NCBI GenBank assembly: GCA_022316685.1
Contig: JAKJHU010000181.1
Coordinates: 1,083,194-1,147,193 of the forward strand
Length of the DNA: 64,000 bases
Origin: Progne subis subis
Taxonomy: Eukaryota; Chordata; Aves; Passeriformes; Hirundinidae
Reading direction: 5' to 3'
Shown: positions 43,493 to 53,203 of the stretch, one piece after another
Numbering within the stretch: the stretch's first letter is position 1
Layout: each line of letters begins with the position of its first letter
Program-made: the position numbers and the translations under genes
The notes under the pieces: generated by a model
What the model saw: the letters and a program-made list of their open reading frames with translations, nothing else
Database searches by the model: none
Told to the model about the DNA's origin: nothing

Positions 43493-45095
43493 CTTCATTA
43501 GACAATAAGGGAGCAGAGTAAATGGTGTGTAAATTAAATACATTTCTTTTAGAAAATTAATTACAAAAATCGCTTTCAAATGGGACTAGGGGTAGGTGTA
43601 GGATTATCTGATGGAGACAGAGGAGACAAAAGCACTGGAATCATTAATGAATCCCCTTAGATTTAATTAATTTCAGACTGTGAACAAATATGTCAGGAAG
43701 AATGGAGAGATTTTGGCTTTTGTCCCAGGAATTTTCCTGGGGGCTTTCCTCTAAGGCCAGATTTGTGCCTCTATGGTGGAGACTGAACATTTCAAAGTCA
43801 AGATTTCTGGTGACTTTAGACCCCAATAGTTCCTATAAAATAAAGAATAAGCTCATGGGCAGCTGATGAAATGATAAAGCCTTGGCATTTATCATTTTGT
43901 GCTGAAGTCAACAGAAAACACTGGAGACAGCAGTGGGAGGGTGAGGGAGAGGGAGATTTTTTCTGCTCCAGACTGAAGCACAATTTATGGTGATTCCTTT
44001 TTCCAGGGCCAGATTCCCTTTATCCCACCCTTTACCTCTCACAGTTGTGAAACAGTTCCAGTGGGGATTCTGCATGAACTCCTTTGGGTACAAATCCCCT
44101 CAGAATGTTGGAAATAGGGAATATTATCAGGTCAGACACTCCTGTTCCAGCCAGAGCTGCTCACTGGGTTTTCTCCTGAGCAGAACTCCCCAGGCTGGAG
44201 GGAACTGAAGGCTACAGACACCAACTCCTAATTAATGGCCCTTGATGAAGAAGCACCAGATCCCTCAGAAGCTGTTTCAGGATCCCATAACTCTCCCTGA
44301 TAACATTATTTGCATCTCTTCACTCCTTGATCCTTTATTTATTACACAGTTGAGGAGGGGAAAAACAATATTTTATGTGAGCCAAAGGTTACAAGAGCAG
44401 TCCTGGACTGAGAGGCAGAGCCTGAGCTCAGACTTCTGCCACACTTGGGCAGGGTGGATCAGCCCCACTTGGATTTATTTCCCAGAGAACACTTTCTGTC
44501 TGACAGAGCAACCCAGGGGCTGGGGAGGGAGAACACTTAGTCTAAAAATAGGTTTTTAATGAGCCCTGAGCTGATAAAACTCTCCTGCTACAACAGAGGA
44601 AGGCACAAGAAATCTTAATGTGAACACTCTTCTTCTTCCCAAGGTAATTTATACCATAAAGCACAAGGGTCAACTGCTCTTTCAAGCTTGTATCATTTTT
44701 TTCAGTCTGATGATATCATTCTTAATATCAGATGTATTAATACAAATGAAATCTTCGGATGCTGCAGCTGAATGTGCCAAAATTGGGAGGCAGCTGCGGG
44801 GTCTGTGGGGAGTAAAACAACCCCTCCCATCCAACCCCTTTCCATGAGATAACCAGAATAAAATGTGCACAAGACTCTTCCTTTATCAAAACCAGCGACA
44901 CCGGGAGCTTGTTTTCAGTGCTGGGTTTAACTCTGGGCCAGATGTGAGCGCACGACCAAGGACAGCGCGGGAAACTGTTCATGTTCCCTTTGTGAGCTCA
45001 GATCAGTGTCTGAGGGATTCCAGCCCGGGGGGATGGAGGTACCAACGTCCTCAGCCCTGCTGACATCCCCAGGACGCTGTGGTTTATCTTCTTTT
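43493..45095. other. Noncoding stretch, no genes seen
   Basis: No gene or dispersed repeat recognised. TTAATT-type words are frequent at 43530-43680. Confidence 0.4.
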
Positions 45096-45577
45096 TGCCA
45101 GGGTCAGGATTAAATGTGTAAGATGTTTATTAATTCTTATCTCGATTACAGTCTCACAAGCTGTGAGTCCTACAGCACTTCCAGCTAACAAACTAAAAAT
45201 GGAGAGCCCCTGTCTCTCTATAAAAAGCCTTTTAAGGATAAACTGTCCAATTACAAAATGACACCTGAATTATTTTTGCATTTAACCCAATAACCAACCA
45301 CCCCTGGCCTGCAATGCGCATTTTCTGTGCAATTACAAAATTCCACCCAGAGCCCTGGAGAAGAAGGTGAAAAAGGACTCAGCCTCTGCCCCAAATCCTC
45401 CATCCTGCTTTATATTTATTGCTATATTCTAAACCCTTCATCTCTGAGTTTTGCACCCTGTGCTGTCACACACTTCTATCCAAACCCCACAGCCACAATC
45501 CCAGCGCTGTCACTCCATTTTGGGAGCTGTTCCATGGGCTCAGGTCAGTGCAGTGTTTGCCTGGGGGTCAGAGCACA
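45096..45577 (-). mobile_element. Solo LTR, group B, second copy
   Basis: Reverse complement of the unit at 13386-13903. Read on the plus strand it goes TGCCAGGGTCAGGATTAAATG, GATGTTTATTAATTC, CTGTGAGTCCTACAGCAC, CAGCTAACAAACTAAAAATGG, AAGGATAAACTG, a GGTGAAAAAGGACTCAGCC word, then CCATGGGCTCAGGTCAGTGC and GCAGTGTTTGCCTGGGGG before ending at GAGCACA. A TATA-like word (CTCTATAAAAAGCC on plus, TTTTTATAGAG on minus) sits at 45214-45228. It is 482 bases long, lacks the (TA)n expansion of the other copy and has no adjacent internal region. No target-site duplication is evident. Confidence 0.75.
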
Positions 45578-47442
45578 GGAACTCTGCAATTCCCAGCGCC
45601 CAGGGTTCTCCCTGCTCCATCCCTCCTCAGCAGCACCCAAAATCCCAACCCAGGGACCCCAAAGAGCTCCTCAGGCCTGAGGGAGGCAGCAGAAAAGAGG
45701 TGGAGCTTCTCTTTGATTTTTTTTTTTAATTAGAAACAGCCATAATCAGGCAGCAGAGCCTTCCATGGCACCTTCTGGCACCACTCAGCACCTTTAAAAA
45801 TCAATACAAACCACAATAAATATTTCAAAATGCTCAATTTGCAGAGGCATTTCCATGGAAAGTGCTCATGTTTGGGATCCTTCCCCTGCACTTCTGCAAA
45901 CAGTCCGAGGTACAATCAGATCAATCCCTGGAATCTCTGCAGCTCACTTTGTGCTCACACAGCAGCTTTGTTTCACCTGCAAAATGAGTGTTCTTTCCCT
46001 CTCATCGATTGTTTTGGGGCAGCAATCTGGAAAATCTGGAATATTCTCAGTCCTGCTTTGCCAACGAGCCCGACTAGAGTTGATTTATTCCCCCACCATT
46101 GCTCCACATCTCATTTTTTTCTGGGTTTTTTCTGCTCTCCTGATAGGAAAATTCCTGGTTTGGACCTGGTGCACAGGGGGACAGTGACCCCAGGCCAGGG
46201 CAGGGCAGAGCCTTCCCACTGAGTAAATCTCATTAATATGGAGATTAATAGGATAAATATGGATATTAATAGGAAATGTAAAGGGCTTCTGGTCCATAAT
46301 GGACCACAGCGGTGGTTGGGAAAGATACGAAAATGGGAAGGATTCCACCAGAATTAATTAATTAGTGCAATACCCCCCATTTAAATACAGAATTTTCCAT
46401 GATCAGATTCCTAAATCAGGCGGGGCTGGGGTTTGGAAAATGAGATTGTGACATTGAAGCTGTTGGTGAATTAAGCTGTAGCTTTATGGAGGTGTTAAGA
46501 AGTTGCAGCAATGTTGTAATCTGCAATAATTTTTCTTCCCAGCGCCGGGAGCTGCAGCTCAGGCTCAGTTGGCACCTGGGGGTGTTTACCTTGATGGAGT
46601 CATTACATTTGGATTGATTTTTTTTTTTTTTTTCCCCTTGCAAATTTTCCACCAAAATTGATTTATAAAAATCTTTTAGAGCACCGTGCATTTAAAAAAA
46701 ACTTGCATTTTCTGGTCAGCTACGTCACTCAGAGCAGCTATTTCTCAGCCAGGAAAATAAAATAGAAACAATTTAACTGATTATAACTTTATATGAAATG
46801 CTAATTATATGTCTGTTTCCATACTTATAATCGGCTGGAAAATGGGCACTGTCTCAAATTTTGGGAGCATTTTTCCTGAAAAGAAAAGTGAAAACCCAGA
46901 AAAACCTTCTCCATTCTTTATATCTGTGTTCAGCCTCAAAATCCTGGATTATGAAACTTGATATTTGCCAGGGTTTTCTCAAGCCCTTCGTAGTTCAGGT
47001 CCTGGATCAGTCAGAACATTTTGGGAGGTTTTTATTCCAGCTTCCAGGCAGACTCCCAGCACTACAGGAATAATTTTTCCCTGATTTACTTCATCTCCTG
47101 AGAAAAGCCAGGACCTCCAAAGCACAGACAGGAAGAGGCAGGAAGGGAATGGAGGAAATTAATCCACGCTTTGCAAACAATTAATTTATCAGCAATTAAC
47201 GCGTCCATGCTGTCACTCGTGAGCTTGGGGGATGGAAATGGAATTGCAGAGTGGGTTTGCTGGATGTGGATCCCTTTGGATCAGGGAATGTGTGGACTGG
47301 GGGCACACAATGACTGCTCACCACGTCTCCAGCCACATTCCCACACCTGCCCAGGTGCTCCGGGGATGATTCTGCATCATCTTTACATCCAGATTCCTGC
47401 CCACACCTCCCATCCCACCTGCAAGGGGTTTAAAAGGAAACA
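45578..47442. other. Mostly unique noncoding DNA
   Basis: Contains a T-run of about 15 at 46619-46633 and AT-rich parts at 46730-46830. No gene recognised. Confidence 0.4.
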
Positions 47443-47478
47443 AAACAAACAAACAAACAAACAAACAAAAAAAAATAG
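47443..47478. repeat. (AAAC)n microsatellite
   Basis: Six or so AAAC units ending in a run of nine A. Confidence 0.92.
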
Positions 47479-47511
47479 AATTGGGCTCTGGGTGTTACTG
47501 ATGCAGCCAGG

Positions 47512-47808
47512 CCTGGGATTAATGAGGCATCATGGGATCGTAATTAATGTGGGATCTCAGAATCGTAATTAATGTGGGATCTCAGAATCATAATGAATGA
47601 GGGACCATGGTATCATAATTAATGTGGGATGTCAGAATCACAGTTAATGGGGGGATCACAGAACTGGGATTTATTAGGCATCTCAGATCTGGGATTAATG
47701 GGGGACCACGGTATCATAATTAATGAGGGATCACAGAATTTGGATTAATGGGGAATCACAGAATCATAATTAATGGAGGATCACAGAATTGGGATTAATG
47801 AGGGACAT
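47512..47808. repeat. About 25-bp degenerate minisatellite
   Basis: Around 12 copies of a unit close to GGGATCTCAGAATCATAATTAATGT, with deletions giving units of 20-27 bases. Adjacent units share point variants (for example GGTATCATAATTAATG twice), as expected from unequal exchange. No coding function. Confidence 0.88.
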
Positions 47809-48033
47809 TCCTTGGCTGGGGACCCCGACCCAATCACTCCTCACAAATTCCAGAGCTCCTGAAAGCCCCTCTTGGCTGATCCCACCAGAAACCCAGCAGC
47901 AGTGGAAAGCAAAGTTTCAAGGCCGCGTTTGTGGTGAAATGTTTGAAAATACCAGGAGCCTTTCACCCTAAAGCTCAAAAAAAGTCAAAGCAATAAAGGT
48001 ACTCCAAAGGGGTTTTTGGTGGTGGTGGTGGTT
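47809..48033. other. Short unique stretch
   Basis: Includes a GGTGGTGGTGGTGG run near 48018-48031 directly before the LTR fragment that follows. No gene. Confidence 0.5.
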
Positions 48034-48095
48034 TCATGCCTTAAGTTCATTTTGTGAATTTTCTGGGTTCTGAACTCATTTTTCAGTGCATGGGT
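48034..48095 (+). mobile_element. Family A LTR, old 5' fragment (A5)
   Basis: TCATGCCTTAAGTTCATTTTG, then TTTTCTGGGTTCTGAACTC and CAGTGCATG parallel the first 60 bases of A3 (TGATGCCTTAAGTTCC, TTTTCCAGGTTCTGCACTGC). The rest cannot be followed, so it is a heavily decayed or truncated copy. Confidence 0.5.
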
Positions 48096-49886
48096 CTGGC
48101 ATTGTTCATGTAAATACTCAGTAATTAGCACAAAGTGCCCCTGGATTTTGGGACCCGGTTAGTCACAAGCTATGAGAAGCATTTCCCCCTGTGAAAATCT
48201 TCTGTATTATCACTCTAAATGCTGCATCAGTACTCTCAAATAAGATCAATCTCACAAATTTCCAGTTCAAGATATTAAAATAATGAAATAAAGCCAGATA
48301 ATGTTTAAAGATCCATCATGCCAAGAGTTATTTCCAATCCCTAGGAACGGATGCCTTGGCCTTGTCCATATTTTGTTGTTATATTGCATTAATAAGGAGA
48401 GGAATTGCAGTTCACGTTCCCATGTAATTGTAATTCTGAGATAGGAACTGCTTTTCCTTGCAGACTGAGCTGAAATAATTGAGCTGATTCCACATAGGCT
48501 GGGCTTTTGCGAGCTGGAAATGGTGGTTTTTCACTTTATCTCCTCTGCCTGGTAGGGTGAAAACTGCTGCTCACTGATAGCAAACAAGAGAAGCCTCAGA
48601 GAGAAATCTCTGCATTTACACCCCCCATTATCTGCCATCAACCAGCATTATCCCTTCTGGATTTCATCTGGAAAATGCAGAATAAATCAACATTTCCCAG
48701 CTGGCTTTTGGCACTGGGTACATAATTCTGTGTATTTGAGCAAAATAAAAGTCAGCCCTCTGTGCATCTTTGGGTCTGGAAGTTTCCATGTGGGGGAATG
48801 CAGCGGTTTCCAAATCTGGCTCATTTTTGTAGAACTGGATCAGATCAGTTCCTCTGCAGCCACCATTCCTGGGCAGGGATCTTTGTGTCTGAGCTGGAGG
48901 TGACATTCCTGGAGCACTGGTAGGACAGGGAGCGTCTCAGCCACGAACCACAAGTGAGATCCCACTAAAACAGCTGGAAAATTCATGTTCTGACCTGCTT
49001 GAATTCCACATCTCTGCAGGCAGAGAGCCCCAAGGAGGTTCAGCAGGGCTGAGCCACCACCAAAGCAGCTGATGTGATGTGACACCCAGGGCACCAGGGG
49101 CACTGCATAAATTCATTTGTGCCCAGAATTCCCACACAGCACCCAGGACTAAATTCCCGCTGGCAGAACAGGAACTCGCAGGTGTTCATCTCCCTTCTAA
49201 ATTTACAGGAACATCCTTGCAGTGCTCTGCTCCTTACGGAAGCTGTGCCTCTGGCAGCCGCCCCAAACACAGGATGACCCTGGGGGTGTGAGCAGCAGCC
49301 TCCAGGCCCAGGGAATTCCAGGGATGTGTTTAGGGATGGAAAGGGAGAGGCTTTCAGGGAGGGGTTTTTGCACGGTGTGAGGTAACAGCGCTTCCAAAGC
49401 AATTTGCATCGCTTCAAAAACCAATTTATGCTGTAAACAAACAGAGCCTTGCCCGGCCCTGCAGGAAGCTGCTTCACTCAAAGCACATCTTGTCTCTGCT
49501 CTATGCCAGGGACACCAAAATATTCCCTCCCTTCTTCCCTATGTCCAGCTGCCACTCACTCCAAACGACACTGTTGTTATTCCAGTTGTCAAGGATTTAC
49601 AAGGGCAACACCAAATAAGGGATTTGGGGTTGGAAAAATACGTTATGTGTTCTTGGAACTGCGTATAAGTGGTGACCTCATGACTTTAAATACAAACTCT
49701 GAAAGCTCAGGATTAATCTGAAGAAATCGTGAGATTTCATACACTTTTGGTGAATCCTCCTCATTTTGAGGGACTCGAGGACATTGCTCAGTTTGTTCCT
49801 GTTTTTTAGGGTTTGTTTCTCTGGAGGCAGCAGCCAAGGGGCAGAGTGGGGCTGCAGCCCCACCTCAGGGCAGCTCTGCCAAGGGA
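48096..49886. other. Mostly unique noncoding DNA
   Basis: No gene or repeat recognised. The AT-rich part at 48180-48350 looks unique and could hold a conserved element. Confidence 0.35.
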
Positions 49887-50030
49887 CCCCTGCAGCTCCT
49901 GACCCCAACCAAGCTTCTCCTCCTCCCCCTGCAGCTCCTGATCCCAATCAAGCTTCTCCTTCTGCAGCTCCTGATCCCAACCAAGCCTCTCCTCCTCCCC
50001 CTGCAGTTCCTGATCCCAAGCCTCTCCCCC
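49887..50030. repeat. Degenerate minisatellite, about four units
   Basis: CTGCAGCTCCTGATCCCAACC + AAGCTTCTCCTCCTCCCC is repeated with unit lengths of about 39, 39, 30 and shorter. It yields ASPPPPAAPDPNQ-type peptide repeats in a plus frame and their counterpart on minus; neither is a gene. Confidence 0.9.
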
Positions 50031-50300
50031 TGCCCTCCCCAGGCCCTGGCACTCACCCTGCCCTTGGGATGAGTCCAGGGACCCTGTCTGTAAGGAGCAA
50101 GGTGAAAGCTCATCCCAACACCCCCTGTGGCACATGTTTGGAAAAGGAGTATCAGGAGCGGGACAGGCAGAGGAAAGCTCTTCACCATCAGCACATCTTT
50201 AGCTCCTGCACAGCTCCACAGTTCCTCATTTCCACAAATTCTTAGTGCAAATCAGACCAGAAGCAAACAGTGAGAGGGTAGATTTCCATGATGCCTATTC

Positions 50301-50325
50301 AAAAAAAAAAAAAAAAAAAAAAAAA
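50301..50325. repeat. Poly(A) run, 25 bases
   Basis: Uninterrupted A-run between GATGCCTATTC and TCCAAATCATTCC. It lies just upstream of the first of two related segments (50341 and 51285) and may be the tail or target of an old retroposition. Confidence 0.92.
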
Positions 50326-50340
50326 TCCAAATCATTCCCT

Positions 50341-50420
50341 CAAGCAATCCAAAACCCCCGAAGGCTGAAGGAAAGAATTGCAAAGTGCCACTGGAGCCAG
50401 CTGGGAGGGAGGATGGGGAT
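50341..50420 (+). repeat. Dispersed direct repeat, copy 1
   Basis: CAAGCAATCCAAAACCCCCG, AGGAAAGAATTGCAAAGTGCC and ACTGGAGCCAGCTGGGAGGGA recur, with about 80% identity by eye, at 51297-51375. The family is not recognised. The two copies are in the same orientation about 950 bases apart and could be LTR remnants or a segmental duplication. Confidence 0.6.
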
Positions 50421-51284
50421 GGCACAGGTGGAGAGCAGCGGGCACAGGTCCCCCTTGGCTCTGCTTGAACTGAGCGGGGGAGGTGGTGGTGTCTCACCAG
50501 CCCCGGCTGAAATGAATCCCTGCAGTTCCCACCCCAAACACATCCCATCAAAGGCTACCTGCTCCTCCAGTGGCCGCTGTGGGGCTTTACCTGGCAATAC
50601 TGAACAGCTCCCTGTGCTCCCTGACTGCAAGATTCTCTTTTTTCAGTTTGCCTTGTTCACCAAGTGTAAAATGCTCCTCTAAAACCTCTGGCTGCTCCCA
50701 GACAATCTGCACACAGACACCTTGTTTTTTTTAGAATTGCTTGGGCTCTTTGATTCTTTTGGTCTCGTTGGTTTTTTGTTTGTTGGAACTCATAATTTCA
50801 TTTCCTGTTCCTTGTTGTTTAGTGTTCAGCCCCTGAACTGAGCTTTGCTTTTTGATGAAGGTTCCCTCTGGAAAAACCAGTGGGACACCAGGCCAGGAGC
50901 CACTGTCCACTGGTTCCAGAATGGTTCCTCAGATGGAAGCAGAGCCACTCTTAGACTGTAATTAACTTCTGTGGCTTAAAAGAGTATGCCCCTCACTCAT
51001 CTACAGTGTGCAGCTGGCGATTAAATTCCAAAAAATTCTTTTCACTAAGACATTTTGTTCTGTTTATTTCTCCTGGGATGGTCACGTGGCCATTCAGAAA
51101 TTGTTGCTTTGCGCCATTCTGTCACTAAAAGGAGCTGAGAAAGCTCCTGGTACAGAGACCCAAAGTATTTCTTTTGAAGCAGACATTGTAAAAATAGCTG
51201 GTGAGAAAACAGCGGTGTCTTACCAGCCAAAAAAAGTCAGATAAACCTAACTGAGAAGCAAAAAACAACACATGCCAGAAAAGA
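50421..51284. other. Sequence between the two direct repeats
   Basis: Just over 860 bases with no recognised retroviral motif. A T-run and GTTTTTTGTTTG words occur at 50725-50800. The frame 51008-51244 has no recognised domain. Confidence 0.35.
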
Positions 51285-51375
51285 ATTCAAGCAATCGCCT
51301 CAAACAATCCAAAAAACCAATCAAAGAGTGGAAAAAAAGAATTGCAAAGTGTCACTGGAGACAGTTGGGAGGGAT
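51285..51375 (+). repeat. Dispersed direct repeat, copy 2
   Basis: CCTCAAACAATCCAAAAAACC, AAAAAGAATTGCAAAGTGTC and ACTGGAGACAGTTGGGAGGGA match copy 1 in order and orientation. A CAAGCAATCGCCTCAAACAATCC internal doubling is present at its start. Confidence 0.6.
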
Positions 51376-52861
51376 GGGGAAGGCAGAAGAGCACAACAAC
51401 ACAAACAGAACAGAGGAGTTTCAGTTCAGTGCAGCTCTTCCACTGCAAATCTTTGTTTTGTCTCTGTGCCGCTGAGAATTGTCACTGCTTTAACAGAAAA
51501 GAAAAAAAATCTCCCTGTGCTGAAGAACCCTCTCAGTCTCCATCCACGGGAGATCTGTGTGTGCATTGCAGATAGAGATTTACAAAGATACTGAGCTATT
51601 ATAAATCCTAATTCCAGCTCGGGGTGCATCCCCTGTTTCATTTCATTATCAATTCATTATCAGTTCATTATCTGGCTTATTGTAATTAAATAAATCCTAC
51701 ACGATTTTGGGAGCCCTCACCTACAGCCAAAGGTGTGGAAAAGCTTTGTGGGGTGATTGCTTGGAAGGGGGAAAAGAGCAAAGAAGCCAACAGAAATATT
51801 CTACCCGTTGGTAAGAGGGAAAATAAAAGACCTGGTTGCCTTAAAACAAATAAATTCCCTGCTACCCCAAACCCTGCCTAAACCTCAAAAAATGTTCACT
51901 GCATCCACATCAAGAGGGTTATTTATGAAACTGTATCCTTGTCAGGACTGCAGGACATTCCATCCCTTTGCTCAAATACTGTAAATTCATGAATGATGAG
52001 AAAAATCTTAATTTGGCTGAAATATCTATATTTATCTGCAAAAGCAAATGATCAGCTTGCTTCAGTGCTGAGATGGCCTTTCACTGACTGCAGCGTGCAA
52101 TTCCAGGGCTCCAATCTGGAGCAAGCTGTGAGCTCAGCACAGGGTTTCGGTGTGCCTGGAGCAGATTTCCTTCCTCAACAGCTTCGGATTTCTCTCCTGG
52201 AGTTAAATCTCCAGGTGTGCGCTGGTGCTTTCAGCTCCAGCCTGTGAACTGTTCATACCCTTCTGCAGGGAGAGCTGCTGCTAAAGCCCCAGTCACCTCC
52301 GGGAGGGAGGGAACCTCCTGCCCAGGCTGGTGGTTTTGCAGCGCGCCAGGAGGTTTGTGCCGAATTTCTGCCTCCCCATGAGCCAGAGGGTGGCTGGGAG
52401 GAGGCAGGAGCGTGAGCAGGCTCCATAAACCCTTCCCTCCAATGAACCAGTCCCACAGATGCTTTCACTAACCCAGAGCGTGCTCCGTTTCCTCCTAGGG
52501 TTGTAAATCAAGGATTTTATTGTCCGGGGGATGAGCTGAAGCAGGAGGAGTTTCTCTGGCCAGTGCTGGGCTGGAGGTCGCATTCCATGATCCAGTTGTG
52601 CAAATCCCTGAGCACGAGATGTTTACAGAGAGAGAGGGAACAGCATCTCCCGAGGGGCAGCTGCTTCCCTGGGACAGGACAGGGCTCAGGGCAGGGCTGG
52701 AGCTGTGCCAGGGCAGGTTTGGGTTGGATTTTGGGAAAGGTTCTCCCCCCAGAGGGTGCTGGCACTGCCCAGGCTCCCCAGGGAATGGGCACGGCCCCAG
52801 AGCTCCAGGAGAGCTTGGACAGCGCTCCAGGGATGCTCAGGGTGGGATTTTGGGGCTGTGC
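51376..52861. other. Noncoding stretch, no genes seen
   Basis: Contains a short TCATTATCAATTCATTATCAG duplication at 51642-51670. GC-richer at 52240-52860. No gene recognised. Confidence 0.4.
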
Positions 52862-53203
52862 TGATGCCTTCAGTTTCATCTTTGCTGTATTTCAGGTTCT
52901 GTGCTGCCCAGGTGCAGCTCTGAGCTCACACTCAGGGTCACTCAGCTCTCTGCACACAGCAGCGACACAAAACAAATCCTGCTCCTGCTGCACACCAAGG
53001 ACAACTTCCAGCCCAAAAGCACAAACAAGGGTTTGGCTGGAGGGAGGAACAAGAAGGATGGGAGCTCACAGCCTGGAGCTGGAATGGGACAATTAAACCC
53101 TAATATGCAAATGGACCAAAACTGATCAAAGTGTGAGACCTCGTGAAGGTTTGTCCATTTTGTGTCCTCTTTGTGACCATTTTGGGTCCATTTTGTGACC
53201 AAG
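52862..53203 (+). mobile_element. Solo LTR, family A, 3'-truncated copy (A4)
   Basis: It starts with the intact terminus TGATGCCTT (52862-52870). It is nearly identical to A1 (reverse complement) across about 200 bases, including GCTCTGAGCTCACACTCAGGG, GCACAAACAAGGGTTTGGC and CAGCCTGGAGCTGGAATGGG. It breaks off within the CATTTTGGGTCC-type internal repeats at about 53203, so the polyadenylation region and 3' terminus are missing. An exact octamer ATGCAAAT is present at 53104-53111, where the other copies have GTGCAAAT, CGCAAAT or GTGTAAAT. Confidence 0.85.
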
